64,000 bases of DNA from Prosthecobacter debontii (GCF_900167535.1 NZ_FUYE01000007.1:124001-188000), one strand, 5' to 3'; positions 43,735-53,375 are shown, counted from the stretch's first letter. Notes: generated by a model from the letters alone, not told the origin. Numbers and translations are program-made.

Positions 43735-45153
43735 ATGTCCCTCGCTTCCTCCACCATCGCGGCCCTACGCCAGCGGCTCGTTGCCAAAGAAATCACCCCG
43801 CGTGACATCGTTCTGGATGTCGCCCAGGCGATCGAGGCAAAGAATCCAGCCCTCGGGGCCTACCTGTCCTGGGATGTGGAAAAGGCGCTGAAGGAAGCCG
43901 ACCAGGCCGATCTTTCCCAGCCGCTCGGCGGCATCCCGATTGGCATCAAGGATAACATGAACGTGCTCGGTGAGCCCTGCACCTGTGGCTCCAAAATGCT
44001 GTCTAACTATGTGGCCCCCTACGACGCTGGTGCGATCCAGAAAATGCGTGCTGGGGGAGCCGTTCCCTTGGGCCGCCTGAACATGGATGAGTTCGCCATG
44101 GGCTCCTCCACGGAGAACTCCGCCCTCGGCGTCACGCGCAACCCGGTGGACCTGGATCGCATCCCAGGGGGCTCCAGTGGCGGCAGCGCTGCCGCAGTGG
44201 CCGGGCAAATCGCCATTGCGACGCTGGGTTCCGATACCGGCGGCTCCATCCGCCAGCCTGCCGCGCTGTGCGGTTGCGTGGGGCTGAAGCCGACCTACGG
44301 GCGCATCTCCCGTTTCGGTCTGGTCGCCTTCGCTTCCTCGCTGGATCAGATCGGCCCCATCACAAAGACGGTGGAAGACGCCGCCCTGCTGCTCAATCAC
44401 CTCTGTGGGAAAGACCTGCGCGACTCCACCTCTCTGGATGTCGAAGTGCCGGATTTCTCCGCGGCTCTGGGTCAGGACATCAAGGGCCTACGCATCGGTC
44501 TACCCAAAGAGTATTTCATCAGCGGTATCCACGCCGGGGTTTCGGCCAGCGTCAAAGCTGCCATTCAAAAACTGGAATCCCTGGGCGCTATCCCCGTGGA
44601 AATCAGCCTGCCGCATACCGATGTCGGCGTGAGCACCTATTACATCCTCGCCCCTGCCGAGGCCTCGGCCAACCTCGCCCGTTTCGACGGCGTGCGTTAC
44701 GGCCACCGCAGCACCGAGGCGAAGGACCTCATGGAGCACTACATGATGACCCGTGAAGAGGGCTTCGGCGCCGAGGTGAAACGACGCATTTTGTTAGGCA
44801 CGTATGTGCTCAGCAGCGGTTATTACGATGCTTATTACATCAAGGCCCAACGCGCCCGCACTCTCATCCGGCAAGACTTTGAAAAAGCCTTCCAGCAGGT
44901 GGATGTGATCGTCAGCCCCACCAGCCCGACCCCCGCCCACAAGCTAGGCGCTCTGAAAGACAACCCGCTGGCCGCTTATCTGGAAGACATCTTCACCATC
45001 CCGGTGAACCTCGCCGGTCTGCCTGGCATCAGCGTGCCCTGCGGCACCGTGCAGGAAGACGGCAAGAGCCTGCCCGTGGGCCTCCAGATCATCGGCAAGC
45101 CCCTGGACGAAGTCACCGTCCTGCGTGTGGCGGATGCTTTTGAAAAGGCTTAA
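43735..45153 (+). CDS. gatA: Aspartyl/glutamyl-tRNA amidotransferase subunit A
   Basis: 472 residues, full length. The amidase Ser-cis-Ser-Lys triad is visible: Lys in IGIKDNMNV, cis-Ser in PGGSSGGSAAAVAG, and the nucleophile Ser in GSDTGGSIRQPA. The C-terminal VNLAGLPGISVPCG and LPVGLQIIGKPLDE motifs are typical. It releases ammonia from glutamine for the amidation of misacylated tRNA. The missing gatB and a 123-bp gap with repeats to gatC are unusual for what is often a tight operon. Confidence 0.97.
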   Translation: MSLASSTIAALRQRLVAKEITPRDIVLDVAQAIEAKNPALGAYLSWDVEKALKEADQADLSQPLGGIPIGIKDNMNVLGEPCTCGSKMLSNYVAPYDAGAIQKMRAGGAVPLGRLNMDEFAMGSSTENSALGVTRNPVDLDRIPGGSSGGSAAAVAGQIAIATLGSDTGGSIRQPAALCGCVGLKPTYGRISRFGLVAFASSLDQIGPITKTVEDAALLLNHLCGKDLRDSTSLDVEVPDFSAALGQDIKGLRIGLPKEYFISGIHAGVSASVKAAIQKLESLGAIPVEISLPHTDVGVSTYYILAPAEASANLARFDGVRYGHRSTEAKDLMEHYMMTREEGFGAEVKRRILLGTYVLSSGYYDAYYIKAQRARTLIRQDFEKAFQQVDVIVSPTSPTPAHKLGALKDNPLAAYLEDIFTIPVNLAGLPGISVPCGTVQEDGKSLPVGLQIIGKPLDEVTVLRVADAFEKA

Positions 45154-45172
45154 CGAGCGAGCGAATGACGCC

Positions 45173-45244
45173 ACGCTCGCAGGAGTGTAGCGTCTCGGAC
45201 CTCAAGACCATCCCACCGATTCATCTGCGGCCAGGAGTGGCCGC
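45173..45244. repeat. Two REP-like palindromes after gatA
   Basis: The first, at 45173-45193, is degenerate (ACGCT then AGGAGT then AGCGT). The second, GCGGCCAGGAGTGGCCGC at 45227-45244, is perfect and is followed by ATCACTT as in both coding copies; that flank supplies the stop codon of the next gene on the minus strand. It also lies past the gatA stop and can act as a terminator for both converging genes. Confidence 0.85.
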
Positions 45245-45245
45245 A

Positions 45246-47966
45246 TCACTTCTTGGAGAATTCCTTGTCGAGCGCGTCGAGGTATCTGGAGATGGCATCC
45301 GTGCGCTCTGGCAGCTCATTTTGGATGGTCTCGGGCAGCTTCAGATAATCCTCGAACAGACCCGACATGGCAGGGGTGTCATTCGCCTCGTGCAGGTCCA
45401 GGAGATCACGGATGGCATTGCTTTTGGTTAGGGCCTCTTGAGCACGTGCTCGCATGGTTTTGAGACGGGCATCCATGCCCTTGGTCTTGCCTTTATTGAG
45501 ATCCTCTAACACCTGGATGTAATCGACCACGATAGGCCGGAAAAGCACCGCTGCACGTGTTTGCAACGCCCCCAGGGCATTCACATTGCGCTGGATGATG
45601 CTCGGGAAATCCTTGCGCTTGATCACGGCGGCGTAGTCCTCAATGGGAATCTCTGCCGCCACGGTGGTTTCGTTCTTGGGCGAGGACTTCGGGGCCGGGG
45701 CCGGTGTGGGTTTGGGCTTCGGACTTGGACGCGGGGCGGGTTCGTCGGGGATGCTGGGCGGAGCCTCAGGCATGGGGGCCTCTTCTGGGCCGGTGGCCTC
45801 GGTGGATTCCTTTTTATCGCCACTGAAGAGATGCAAGCCCAGGAAGGAACGCTTGGCCTTCTCCGGCTTCGCTTCTCCCCCTTCCTCCTCAGGGGCAGGC
45901 ATGGCTTCCTCCGCAGGAGCCGGAGGTGCAGGTGCTGGGGCTTCTTTGGTCTTCTTTGGCTCGGCCTTGGGCTCGGGTTCAGGTTTTTTCGGCGCTTCCG
46001 GTTCGGCGGGATCTGACTCGGGTTTCTTTTTGCCAAACAGGCCGAAGAAACGTTTTTTCTCCGAGGCCTTCTCTTCGGCCTCGACCGCTACTTCCTGATA
46101 AACCATGGCGATCAGAGGCGTGCCTGCCCGGAGCTGAGCTTCGATGGACGGCGACTCCCGAGACAAGGCCACTTCTTGAGCCGGAGCCTCGGCGGTGTCA
46201 TGGGCAGACGCATCCGCTGGAGGGGCTTCTTTCTCTTTCTCCTTCTCCTTTTTACCGCCCCGAAACCAGTTCATGGGATTGAGGTTGGAGGGTTTCTTTT
46301 CGGCTTCCGGCTCGCTCGGGGTAGGCTCGGGCGCCGGTGTGGGCTTGGCGGCAGCTGCGGGTTTGGCCGGAGCTTTCGGTTCCGGTTTGGGCTGCGGTTT
46401 GACTTTTTCCTCAGTTTCTGGAACGGCTGCGGGCGCTGGAGCCGCAGCTTCTTTCTTGCCCTCGCCAAACCAACGATTCAGCAGCGGTGCGGGCTCTTTT
46501 TTCGTGGCGACCGGCATCTCAGGCGGCAGATCACTTGCTACGGGAGGCAGCGACTCTTCCTGAGCGGCGGGAGGCATGGCACTTTCCGCTTCGGCCTTCG
46601 CGGCAGCTTCGATGGCTTCGGTGATGGCCTCATCGCTGGATTTTTGCTTGGCAAAGGGATTGAGCCGCCCCAAGAAACCACGTTTTTCCTCGGATGGGCT
46701 TGCCATCAAGGGAGTGGGGTCGGCCGGTTTCTCTTCCGATTTGGCCTCACGGGTGGTCGAAAGTGCGACAGGAGTAGGTGCAGGGGCGGGTGCAGCGGGC
46801 GAGGATGTGGGTTCTGGCTTCCGCACCACCGGGGTGTGCCGAGAGGTCTGTGGGAGCTCGCTCGGCTTCGCCTGAAAACGGAGGATCAGCGCATCCTCCA
46901 GAGCGGCCAGGGTATCCTCAGGGCTGAGCGGCTCTGCAACCCCAGGGCTGGCCAGGGTGGCCAATTGCAGCGCCCACCATTTGTTCAGGCTGGCATCGCT
47001 GGCGGCAAAGTTGGGGAACCACTGATTGAGCAGCTCCCGCTCCGTGCGGGGATCGGTGGCCAGCGCGTTGAGAAACTTGCCCATGCGCAGACCGCCCTCC
47101 GGCTGATCCAGCAGAGCGAGCACCAGAGCGCAGCAAGACGTTTGGTAAATGGTGCGGGAGAGCGCATCCTCAATGGCCGAAGCAGGAGCCTCGATGATGT
47201 CCTCGATGCCAAAGATTTTACCACTCTTGAAGATGGCGGCAAACAGCGCACTCGGCCGGGCGCGCTGACGGTATTCCCCAGCTTCCAAGACGCCTAAAAA
47301 CAACCAATCGGGCAGCAGCAGGGACCGCTTCGTGGCGATCTCTTTTTGATCCCGCAGGATGCGCTCGGCCAACAAGGCCCGCACGAGTTCCTTGCGCAGG
47401 TCCTCGGGCCGCAGATCTGGCCGCATGCTCACATTCACCTGGATGTGAAAGCCCCCATGAGAGAGCTGGGAGATCGTCGTGGAGACGGGTTTATCCGCCT
47501 TGCGCGCCGTCTCACCGGAGGTGACCAGCACCACGATGGGCAAGACCCAAGGCTGCTTATCTTTGAGGAGATCCCGCAGGTCTTTCGCGATGTCTTCGCA
47601 CTTGCTGGACAGGGCGCTGCGGATGGTCAGATCATCCCCATGAATGATGAATTGCCCGGTGCTGCTGGTGGAGGAGCCGGGCTTGGCGGCCGCCATCGGC
47701 ACTGCGGGCACGGCTTTCGTCTCCCCAGCCAGGGGCATGGCGGGGGCACCCTCTGTGGGCGTGGCCATGCTTGGAGGCGGCAGGCTGGGCTGGGCTTGCA
47801 ATTGCCCCGGCAGCGGCGGCGGCAGCGGCAGCACGGGGCCTCCTGCTGGCAGGCCAGGGGCTGCTGGGGGCGGAATCACACCGACAGGGGGCAGCACAGC
47901 TTCCTGGGCGCGAAGGCTGGCGATAGAGACAAAAAGGGCGGTAGCAAAGGCAACTGCGCGAAACAT
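45246..47966 (-). CDS. Exported low-complexity protein with five short repeat modules
   Basis: 906 residues. A signal peptide (MFRAVAFATALFVSIASLRAQ) is followed by a Pro-rich stretch, a folded domain (about 105-350, with TIRSALSSKCEDIAKDLRDL, then LRKELVRALLAERILRDQ, ATKRSLLLPDWLFLGVLEAG), and a long Ala/Pro/Glu/Lys region (about 385-770) with five aromatic-basic modules. These are GFLGRLNPFAKQK (near 425), LLNRWFGEGKKEA (494), PMNWFRGGKKEK (559), FFGLFGKKKPES (637) and FLGLHLFSGDKKES (702). A helical C-terminus with QLRAG-like and AEIPIEDYAAVIKRKDFPS segments ends the protein. I recognise no family. Operon with the gene at 47979. Confidence 0.75.
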   Translation of the reverse strand: MFRAVAFATALFVSIASLRAQEAVLPPVGVIPPPAAPGLPAGGPVLPLPPPLPGQLQAQPSLPPPSMATPTEGAPAMPLAGETKAVPAVPMAAAKPGSSTSSTGQFIIHGDDLTIRSALSSKCEDIAKDLRDLLKDKQPWVLPIVVLVTSGETARKADKPVSTTISQLSHGGFHIQVNVSMRPDLRPEDLRKELVRALLAERILRDQKEIATKRSLLLPDWLFLGVLEAGEYRQRARPSALFAAIFKSGKIFGIEDIIEAPASAIEDALSRTIYQTSCCALVLALLDQPEGGLRMGKFLNALATDPRTERELLNQWFPNFAASDASLNKWWALQLATLASPGVAEPLSPEDTLAALEDALILRFQAKPSELPQTSRHTPVVRKPEPTSSPAAPAPAPTPVALSTTREAKSEEKPADPTPLMASPSEEKRGFLGRLNPFAKQKSSDEAITEAIEAAAKAEAESAMPPAAQEESLPPVASDLPPEMPVATKKEPAPLLNRWFGEGKKEAAAPAPAAVPETEEKVKPQPKPEPKAPAKPAAAAKPTPAPEPTPSEPEAEKKPSNLNPMNWFRGGKKEKEKEKEAPPADASAHDTAEAPAQEVALSRESPSIEAQLRAGTPLIAMVYQEVAVEAEEKASEKKRFFGLFGKKKPESDPAEPEAPKKPEPEPKAEPKKTKEAPAPAPPAPAEEAMPAPEEEGGEAKPEKAKRSFLGLHLFSGDKKESTEATGPEEAPMPEAPPSIPDEPAPRPSPKPKPTPAPAPKSSPKNETTVAAEIPIEDYAAVIKRKDFPSIIQRNVNALGALQTRAAVLFRPIVVDYIQVLEDLNKGKTKGMDARLKTMRARAQEALTKSNAIRDLLDLHEANDTPAMSGLFEDYLKLPETIQNELPERTDAISRYLDALDKEFSKK

Positions 47967-47978
47967 GCAGGCGAAATA

Positions 47979-48563
47979 TTACGGAAAGCGGGGATCAATG
48001 ACCAGCTTATCCTGAGCGAGTTGGATCTGGTTCATTTGAAAAAGAGCCTGGATCTCCTCTTTTAACACATCAGCCAGCTTTTCCAAAGCCGGACTCAGGG
48101 GGCGTAACATGCCCCGGGGCACCACCAAGTGACCATAACTGCCCCCGACGACCTCGACCCGAAAAACATCCTCGAGGCGTCGAATGCGGAAATCCACCGT
48201 CGCCGTGCTGGTATGTCCCTGCACATCCCACACCAAGGTGGCGTGAGCCAGATCAGGCTCCAGCTCGAAGGCCAGCCGCTCGAATTTCACCCACCGATCT
48301 GCCGGTGGGGTCATCTTGGCCGTGAGCACCTTGGCGAGGTGCCGATTCAACTCCCCCTCACTGATCTCAAAGATGGCGGAGCGCTTGATGGCGGCCTGCT
48401 TCAGATCATCCACAAACTCCCGCACTCGCGGCCCCGGTTTTGGAGCTTCCAGCGGAGCCACTGCCACCGGGCGGTGCGCCACCCAGGCAGCACCCGCCAG
48501 AGCGCTGAGCGCTAAAAGCAGCAGGACATGGAAGATAAATTTCACAGGCCCTGCATGATGCAT
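47979..48563 (-). CDS. Membrane-anchored protein of unknown function
   Basis: 194 residues from the ATG at 48563. One N-terminal membrane helix (VKFIFHVLLLLALSALAGAAWVA) is followed by a soluble beta-rich domain: AIFEISEGELNRHLAKVL, then DVQGHTSTATVDFRIRRLED, VFRVEVVGGSYGHLVVPRG. No family recognised. Just 12 bp separate its stop from the start of the low-complexity gene at 47966, so the two are co-transcribed and likely work together at the cell envelope. Confidence 0.68.
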   Translation of the reverse strand: MHHAGPVKFIFHVLLLLALSALAGAAWVAHRPVAVAPLEAPKPGPRVREFVDDLKQAAIKRSAIFEISEGELNRHLAKVLTAKMTPPADRWVKFERLAFELEPDLAHATLVWDVQGHTSTATVDFRIRRLEDVFRVEVVGGSYGHLVVPRGMLRPLSPALEKLADVLKEEIQALFQMNQIQLAQDKLVIDPRFP

Positions 48564-48689
48564 CAAAAAGGGGGGCTTGGGCAAGTCCTATGACAGCCGC
48601 TTGGGCAGCCCATCCGCAAAAGCGAGAATTCTCCCTCCGCGCAGGCACTCCGCTGTGTGAAACCACAAGGGCCATCCGTTCCCTGCCGG

Positions 48690-49751
48690 ATGCCATGCCG
48701 CCCGTTTACTTTTCGTTCCTTGAGCTTAGGGGCTCTGAGTCTCCTGCTTCTGGCGACCTCCACACATGCCGCCGAGCTGGACCCCGCCCCCGAGGGCAGT
48801 TTCACCCTCGTGGTGATCCCCGACACCCAAGGCTATCTGGGACAAGGCACCAAGAAAACACCCGACAGCACCGAGCCCGTCAGCAACCCGGTTTTCACCC
48901 GCCACGTGAAGTGGATCACGGATCATCTGGCCGATCAACGCATCGCCTTCGTCTCCCACGTGGGGGACATCGTGGATAAAAGCAACGCTAACGAATGGGG
49001 CATCGCGCGCCAGTGTCTGGACGTGCTGCATGGCAACGTCCCCTACAGCGTCACGGTGGGAAACCATGACATGAAGGGCAGTGGCGACTCGTCCCTGTTT
49101 CAGAAGTCTTTTGGCGCAGAGCGTTTCCGTGATTTCGCCTGGTATGGCGGTTGTTTCGAACCCGCACGGCCGACGCCGGAGCTGTCCGGCAACAATGCCA
49201 ACAGCTACCAGCTATTCAGCGCGGGCGGGCTGGACTTCATCCACCTCAGCCTGGAGTGCAATGCACCGGATGACGTCCTGGCCTGGGCCGATGCACTGCT
49301 GACGAAGCATGCCTCGCGTCGTGCCCTCATCACCACCCACATGGATCTCGGTGTGCTGGAGCATCCAAAGACGGCAGAGGGCTTTGTCAAAGATCCCAAG
49401 GGCCGCATGAACTGGACGAAAAACCACGGTTCACGGGGCAATACCGCCGTGCAGATGTGGGACAAGCTGTATCGCAAACACGCCAATCTGGGCTTCATCT
49501 TCTGCGGTGACCAGAGCCGCTGCACCGCCCTGAAGCTGGATAGCAAGGGCGATCACGGCAACACCGTGCATGCCCTGCTCTCTGACTACACCTCCTCAGG
49601 GCCCCTCCGGCTCTATCGATTCCTACCGTGGGAGGATCGCGTGCAGGTCATCACCTATGACACCACCCTGAATGAACTGACCGAAACCACGGAGTATGTG
49701 AAAGCCCGTGAAGAGCATCAGTTTAGCCTGCCCTACGCCATGCGGCCTTGA
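48690..49751 (+). CDS. Exported metallophosphoesterase
   Basis: 353 residues from the ATG at 48690; a GTG start 11 codons earlier is possible. The signal region is SLSLGALSLLLLATSTHAAE. Calcineurin-type motifs are in order: VVIPDTQGY (D-x-Q variant in place of DxH), HVGDIVDKS, VGNHDMKG and ITTHMD near the middle, with FIFCGDQSRC at the final site where a GH pair is usual. Both the DTQ and GDQ sites have Gln in place of His, as in a recognised subgroup. It may cleave phosphomonoesters or diesters outside the cytoplasm. No operon partner. Confidence 0.87.
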   Translation: MPCRPFTFRSLSLGALSLLLLATSTHAAELDPAPEGSFTLVVIPDTQGYLGQGTKKTPDSTEPVSNPVFTRHVKWITDHLADQRIAFVSHVGDIVDKSNANEWGIARQCLDVLHGNVPYSVTVGNHDMKGSGDSSLFQKSFGAERFRDFAWYGGCFEPARPTPELSGNNANSYQLFSAGGLDFIHLSLECNAPDDVLAWADALLTKHASRRALITTHMDLGVLEHPKTAEGFVKDPKGRMNWTKNHGSRGNTAVQMWDKLYRKHANLGFIFCGDQSRCTALKLDSKGDHGNTVHALLSDYTSSGPLRLYRFLPWEDRVQVITYDTTLNELTETTEYVKAREEHQFSLPYAMRP

Positions 49752-49753
49752 GC

Positions 49754-50029
49754 TCACCTCTCGATCACAAACCCGCGCAGGCCGGTCATCGCGGGGATCG
49801 TCGTGACCTCGCGTTCTTTGATGAGAGATCCGAGGTTGCTTTCATCGATGGCGGCCAAGAAGGCTTCCAGTTCATCCGCATCGTAGGACATGACCTGGAG
49901 CTGCACCCGCCCATCGGGGAGGTTTTTCACCGTTCCCGTGACCTCATAACCGGAGGCAATTTGCTTCGTGCTGTAGCGGAAACCCACCCCCTGCACGCGA
50001 CCCGAGTAGAGAACTTGTTTGGCAATCAT
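49754..50029 (-). CDS. acyP: Acylphosphatase
   Basis: 91 residues. The active-site signature YSGRVQGVGFRYST carries the catalytic Arg of the phosphate loop, and the catalytic Asn lies in GTVKNLPDGRVQLQV. It hydrolyses carboxyl-phosphate bonds in small acyl phosphates; the physiological role is uncertain. Its start codon overlaps the stop of the coiled-coil gene (ATGA), so it is probably the last gene of that transcript. Confidence 0.95.
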   Translation of the reverse strand: MIAKQVLYSGRVQGVGFRYSTKQIASGYEVTGTVKNLPDGRVQLQVMSYDADELEAFLAAIDESNLGSLIKEREVTTIPAMTGLRGFVIER

Positions 50030-51552
50030 GGAGCCGAGGGCTTTTGAGGATTGAGCGTCGAGCGCATGGCCTCCGCGAAGTCCGGTGTCGCGGCATCCAG
50101 CAAGAGCACTCCCTGACCGTTGCGGTTGAGCAGGAGCCGCACGTGGCGCTCCGGTGTATCCAGCACCAGTTCGGCTGGCGTATCCGTCGCGGCCTTCACA
50201 TCATACCGCTGCAGCAGCCAGTTCCGCATGGCCTTGAAAAACAGGCCCGCCTGCTCAGGGGAGAGCCACATCGTCTGCCATGCGGCATGGTCCCGCTTAT
50301 GATCCGGAGAAGCATAGGTTAACAGCCGGTCGGCCTGCCAGCCACGAGCCGCCTGCCCGGCGTCCTCATCACTGTTGTAGGTGCGGAGGGCGGTGTAGAT
50401 GGCGAAACGCCCCAGACTATCATCCCAATAAGGCGCGTGATCCTGCACGGTGACATTGCCCATGTCAGGTCGGGTCGAGGGGAGCGCGCTGTTATCCAGA
50501 TATCGCTCCGCCTCGATGATCTCCGCACAGCTTTGCGGCGGACGCGAGTAGGCGGCATTGAGCTGGGCAAAACTGCCAGCACTATGGAGCGTTTGAGCAA
50601 ATTCAAACCCCGGGCGGAAAGGAAACATGGCCAGCTCGCGAACGAAGACCGGTGCCTGCACCTGATTCAAAGGATGATCAGGATCTTCCGAGGGTAAATC
50701 GCTCGCCGGTGAGGCCGCAGGGTTTTGCAAGCTGAACAAAAAGCGTGTCAAACCCGCATCCCCCGCCAGCAAACACTCCCGAGCGAGGCGCTCATCCGTC
50801 GTCAAGGGAACCTTTCCCGCCTCGGGGAAGAGTGTGCCCCCGAACTCCCGCAGCAACTGGCCGAAGGCGATGGCCAGCGGTCGATCCGGCGGCGGCATGC
50901 CCGGCGTGGAGTCCTGATCCGCCACCATCAAGGTGCCGCTGGCCTGATCATACCAGCCGCCGAGTTGACGCGCCCACAGTGCCGCCTTGACGGGGAGAAG
51001 GTCCACGGGTTTATCGATCCAGCCCAGGGCCGTCAGTGCCAGACCAAAGCGCGGCCCCTCCTCATTCGGTTGCTTCTGGCGCATCCAGGTCAGGATCGCT
51101 TGCTCCACTTCACTTTGGGTCACGCCCGCCGTCGGCACGGGCAGGGATTGGATCTGGCGGAATTTCATCAGCTCGATGCCCATGCCGACGAAATCCGGCG
51201 GCTCCTCCTCCTCGGCCACCCCCACTGCGGGCTCCATCTTGGGCACACCTTTCATGCCTAGCGTGCCCAGTTTCTGCATGAGTTGAGAGTTCTCATCCTG
51301 TAGGGCACCCACCTGGCCCTGGAGATACTCCACTTGGCCTTCCAGCAGTTTGATCTGAGCGAGCAGATCGCTGCTTTCGCCCGCGTCAGTCCCAGAGACA
51401 GCGCTGAGCATCCCCGGCTCCACGGTTGTGATTTCTGTTTTTGCGGCCGCTGTCGCAGGAGGCACAGGCTTGCTGCGTGAGAAAAATAGGCCCGAACCCG
51501 CCCCTGCAGCGACGAGAATCACCAGAATAACAGCGGGGGAGGGTTGGGACAT
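50026..51552 (-). CDS. Membrane-anchored coiled-coil protein of unknown function
   Basis: 508 residues from the ATG before SQPSPAVILVILVAAGAG. One N-terminal membrane helix (VILVILVAAGAGSGLFF), then a coiled coil at about 60-100 (LLAQIKLLEGQVEYLQGQVGALQDENSQL), then a large soluble domain with PVKAALWARQLGGWYDQASG, RPLAIAFGQLLREF, FVRELAMFPFRPGFEF and a C-terminal TPERHVRLLLNRNGQGVLLLD. I do not recognise the family. It is followed by an overlapping acylphosphatase gene and preceded, at 86 bp, by the dehydratase gene on the same strand. Confidence 0.7.
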   Translation of the reverse strand: MSQPSPAVILVILVAAGAGSGLFFSRSKPVPPATAAAKTEITTVEPGMLSAVSGTDAGESSDLLAQIKLLEGQVEYLQGQVGALQDENSQLMQKLGTLGMKGVPKMEPAVGVAEEEEPPDFVGMGIELMKFRQIQSLPVPTAGVTQSEVEQAILTWMRQKQPNEEGPRFGLALTALGWIDKPVDLLPVKAALWARQLGGWYDQASGTLMVADQDSTPGMPPPDRPLAIAFGQLLREFGGTLFPEAGKVPLTTDERLARECLLAGDAGLTRFLFSLQNPAASPASDLPSEDPDHPLNQVQAPVFVRELAMFPFRPGFEFAQTLHSAGSFAQLNAAYSRPPQSCAEIIEAERYLDNSALPSTRPDMGNVTVQDHAPYWDDSLGRFAIYTALRTYNSDEDAGQAARGWQADRLLTYASPDHKRDHAAWQTMWLSPEQAGLFFKAMRNWLLQRYDVKAATDTPAELVLDTPERHVRLLLNRNGQGVLLLDAATPDFAEAMRSTLNPQKPSAP

Positions 51553-51638
51553 GCAGGACGATAAACTCCGTTCAACGGGTAGGAAACGAATAAACCGACA
51601 ACTTAGCCGCGAGCGATTGCTCGGTCGAGCCTTGAGGC

Positions 51639-53375
51639 TCAATAAATCTCCGGTTCCGGCACGCCTTCGGGATGATGTTGGAGGAAGTCAAAGTCGGCTC
51701 CTTCATTCGCCTGCGTGACATGATCCACGAAAAGCTTGGCATAGCCGCGCTGATAACGCGGGGGCGCAGGTTTCCACTCCGTCGCACGGCGAGCCAGCTC
51801 TTCCTCGCTGACATGCAGGTGCAACTTCCGGTTAGGCACATCCAGTTCGATGAGATCTCCTGTTTTCACTAGGGCTAAGGGACCACCCACAGCACTCTCA
51901 GGAGCGATGTGCAGGACGCAGGCTCCGTAGCTGGTGCCGCTCATGCGGCAGTCGGAGAGACGGACCATGTCGCGGATGCCCTGCATGATGAGTTTTTTCG
52001 GAATCGGGAGCTGCCCCCACTCCGGCATGCCTGGAGCGCCTACGGGACCGGCGTTGCGCAGAATCAACACGGTGTCCTTGGTCACATCCAAGTCCATGTT
52101 ATCAATCTGAGCCTTCATCTCGGGATAGCTATCGAAGACCAGTGCGGGACCGGTATGCTGGCAGAGTTCGGGAGTGGCTGCGGCGTGTTTGATGACGGCT
52201 CCGTCGGGGCAGAGGTTTCCACGCAGGATGGCGGTGCCACCATCGGGTTGAATCGGGTTCTCAGGAGTGCGGATGACATCAGGCTGATAGATCTCACAGC
52301 CCTCCACATTCTCGCCCAGTGTCTTGCCGGTGATGGTGAGCACATCGGTATGCAGCAGTTCACGCATACCATTGAGCAGAGCGCGGAGTCCCCCAGCGAC
52401 AAAGAACTCATCCATCAGGTATTTGCCTGCGGGACGCATATTGGCCAGCAGCGGGATGCGACGGCTGATTTCATCAAACTTCTCCAGGGGTAGTTTGATG
52501 CCCAAGCGACCTGCCATGGCGACGAGGTGCACGATCGCATTCGTGCTGCCTCCCAGAGCCATGTCCACCGCGATGGCGTTTTCAAACGAACGCTCGGTCA
52601 CAAGGGTCGAAGGCTTCAGGTCTAACCAAACATTCTCAACAATTTGACGCCCTGCCGCTGCCGCCATACGCACATGGGCGCTGTCCACCGCGGGCACGGA
52701 GGAGGCACCAGGGATGACCAAACCGAGGGTTTCCGCAAGAGCCGTCAGCGTGGAGGCTGTGCCCATGGTCATGCAGTGACCAGGACTGCGGGCAATGCCA
52801 TCTTCGATCTCGCACCACTGCTCCCAGCTCAGATTGCCTGCGCGCTTTTCATCCCAATATTTCCAGACATCGCTGCCTGACCCGAGGGTCTCCCCACGCC
52901 AGTTGCCTTTGATCATGGGACCGCACGGCATGTAGATCACGGGGATGTCCATGCTGAAGGCACCCATGAGAAGACCCGGTGTGGACTTATCACATCCACC
53001 CAGCAGCACAGCGCCGTCCAGAGGATTGCCACGCAGCACTTCTTCCGTCTCCATGGCCAGAAGATTGCGATGGAACATGGCGGTCGGCTTGGTCAGCATT
53101 TCACCGGCTGATAGCACGGGGATCTCCATCGGGTGGCCACCGGCTTGGAGGATGCCTCGGCGCACCCCGTCTGCCGTCAGCTTCAGGTGCATGTGACAGG
53201 AGTTCTGCTCTGACCAAGTATTGAGGATACCGATGATCGGTTTACCCACATAGTCTTCAGCCCCCCAGCCGGCCTGTTTGGCGCGTGAACGATGGCCAAA
53301 GGAGCGCAGTTCATCCCGGCCATACCAGCGCCAGGAACGGAGTTCTTCAGGGGTCTTGCGAGTGGGGGTGGTCAT
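51639..53375 (-). CDS. IlvD/Edd family dehydratase, sugar-acid type
   Basis: 578 residues from the ATG before TTPTRKTPEELRSW. The three cluster cysteines are visible: Cys60 in NSCHMHL, Cys128 in GGCDKSTPG and Cys201 in PGHCMTMGTAS. The catalytic region MSGTSYGACVLHIAPESAVG and the DLIELDVPNRKLHL swivel segment are in place. Compared with biosynthetic dihydroxyacid dehydratase, the opening WYGRDELRSFGHRSRAKQ is that of the arabonate/xylonate/galactonate dehydratase clade. The substrate is a sugar acid, identity uncertain. Upstream genes of catabolism are not adjacent; it lies by the coiled-coil protein gene. Confidence 0.92.
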   Translation of the reverse strand: MTTPTRKTPEELRSWRWYGRDELRSFGHRSRAKQAGWGAEDYVGKPIIGILNTWSEQNSCHMHLKLTADGVRRGILQAGGHPMEIPVLSAGEMLTKPTAMFHRNLLAMETEEVLRGNPLDGAVLLGGCDKSTPGLLMGAFSMDIPVIYMPCGPMIKGNWRGETLGSGSDVWKYWDEKRAGNLSWEQWCEIEDGIARSPGHCMTMGTASTLTALAETLGLVIPGASSVPAVDSAHVRMAAAAGRQIVENVWLDLKPSTLVTERSFENAIAVDMALGGSTNAIVHLVAMAGRLGIKLPLEKFDEISRRIPLLANMRPAGKYLMDEFFVAGGLRALLNGMRELLHTDVLTITGKTLGENVEGCEIYQPDVIRTPENPIQPDGGTAILRGNLCPDGAVIKHAAATPELCQHTGPALVFDSYPEMKAQIDNMDLDVTKDTVLILRNAGPVGAPGMPEWGQLPIPKKLIMQGIRDMVRLSDCRMSGTSYGACVLHIAPESAVGGPLALVKTGDLIELDVPNRKLHLHVSEEELARRATEWKPAPPRYQRGYAKLFVDHVTQANEGADFDFLQHHPEGVPEPEIY

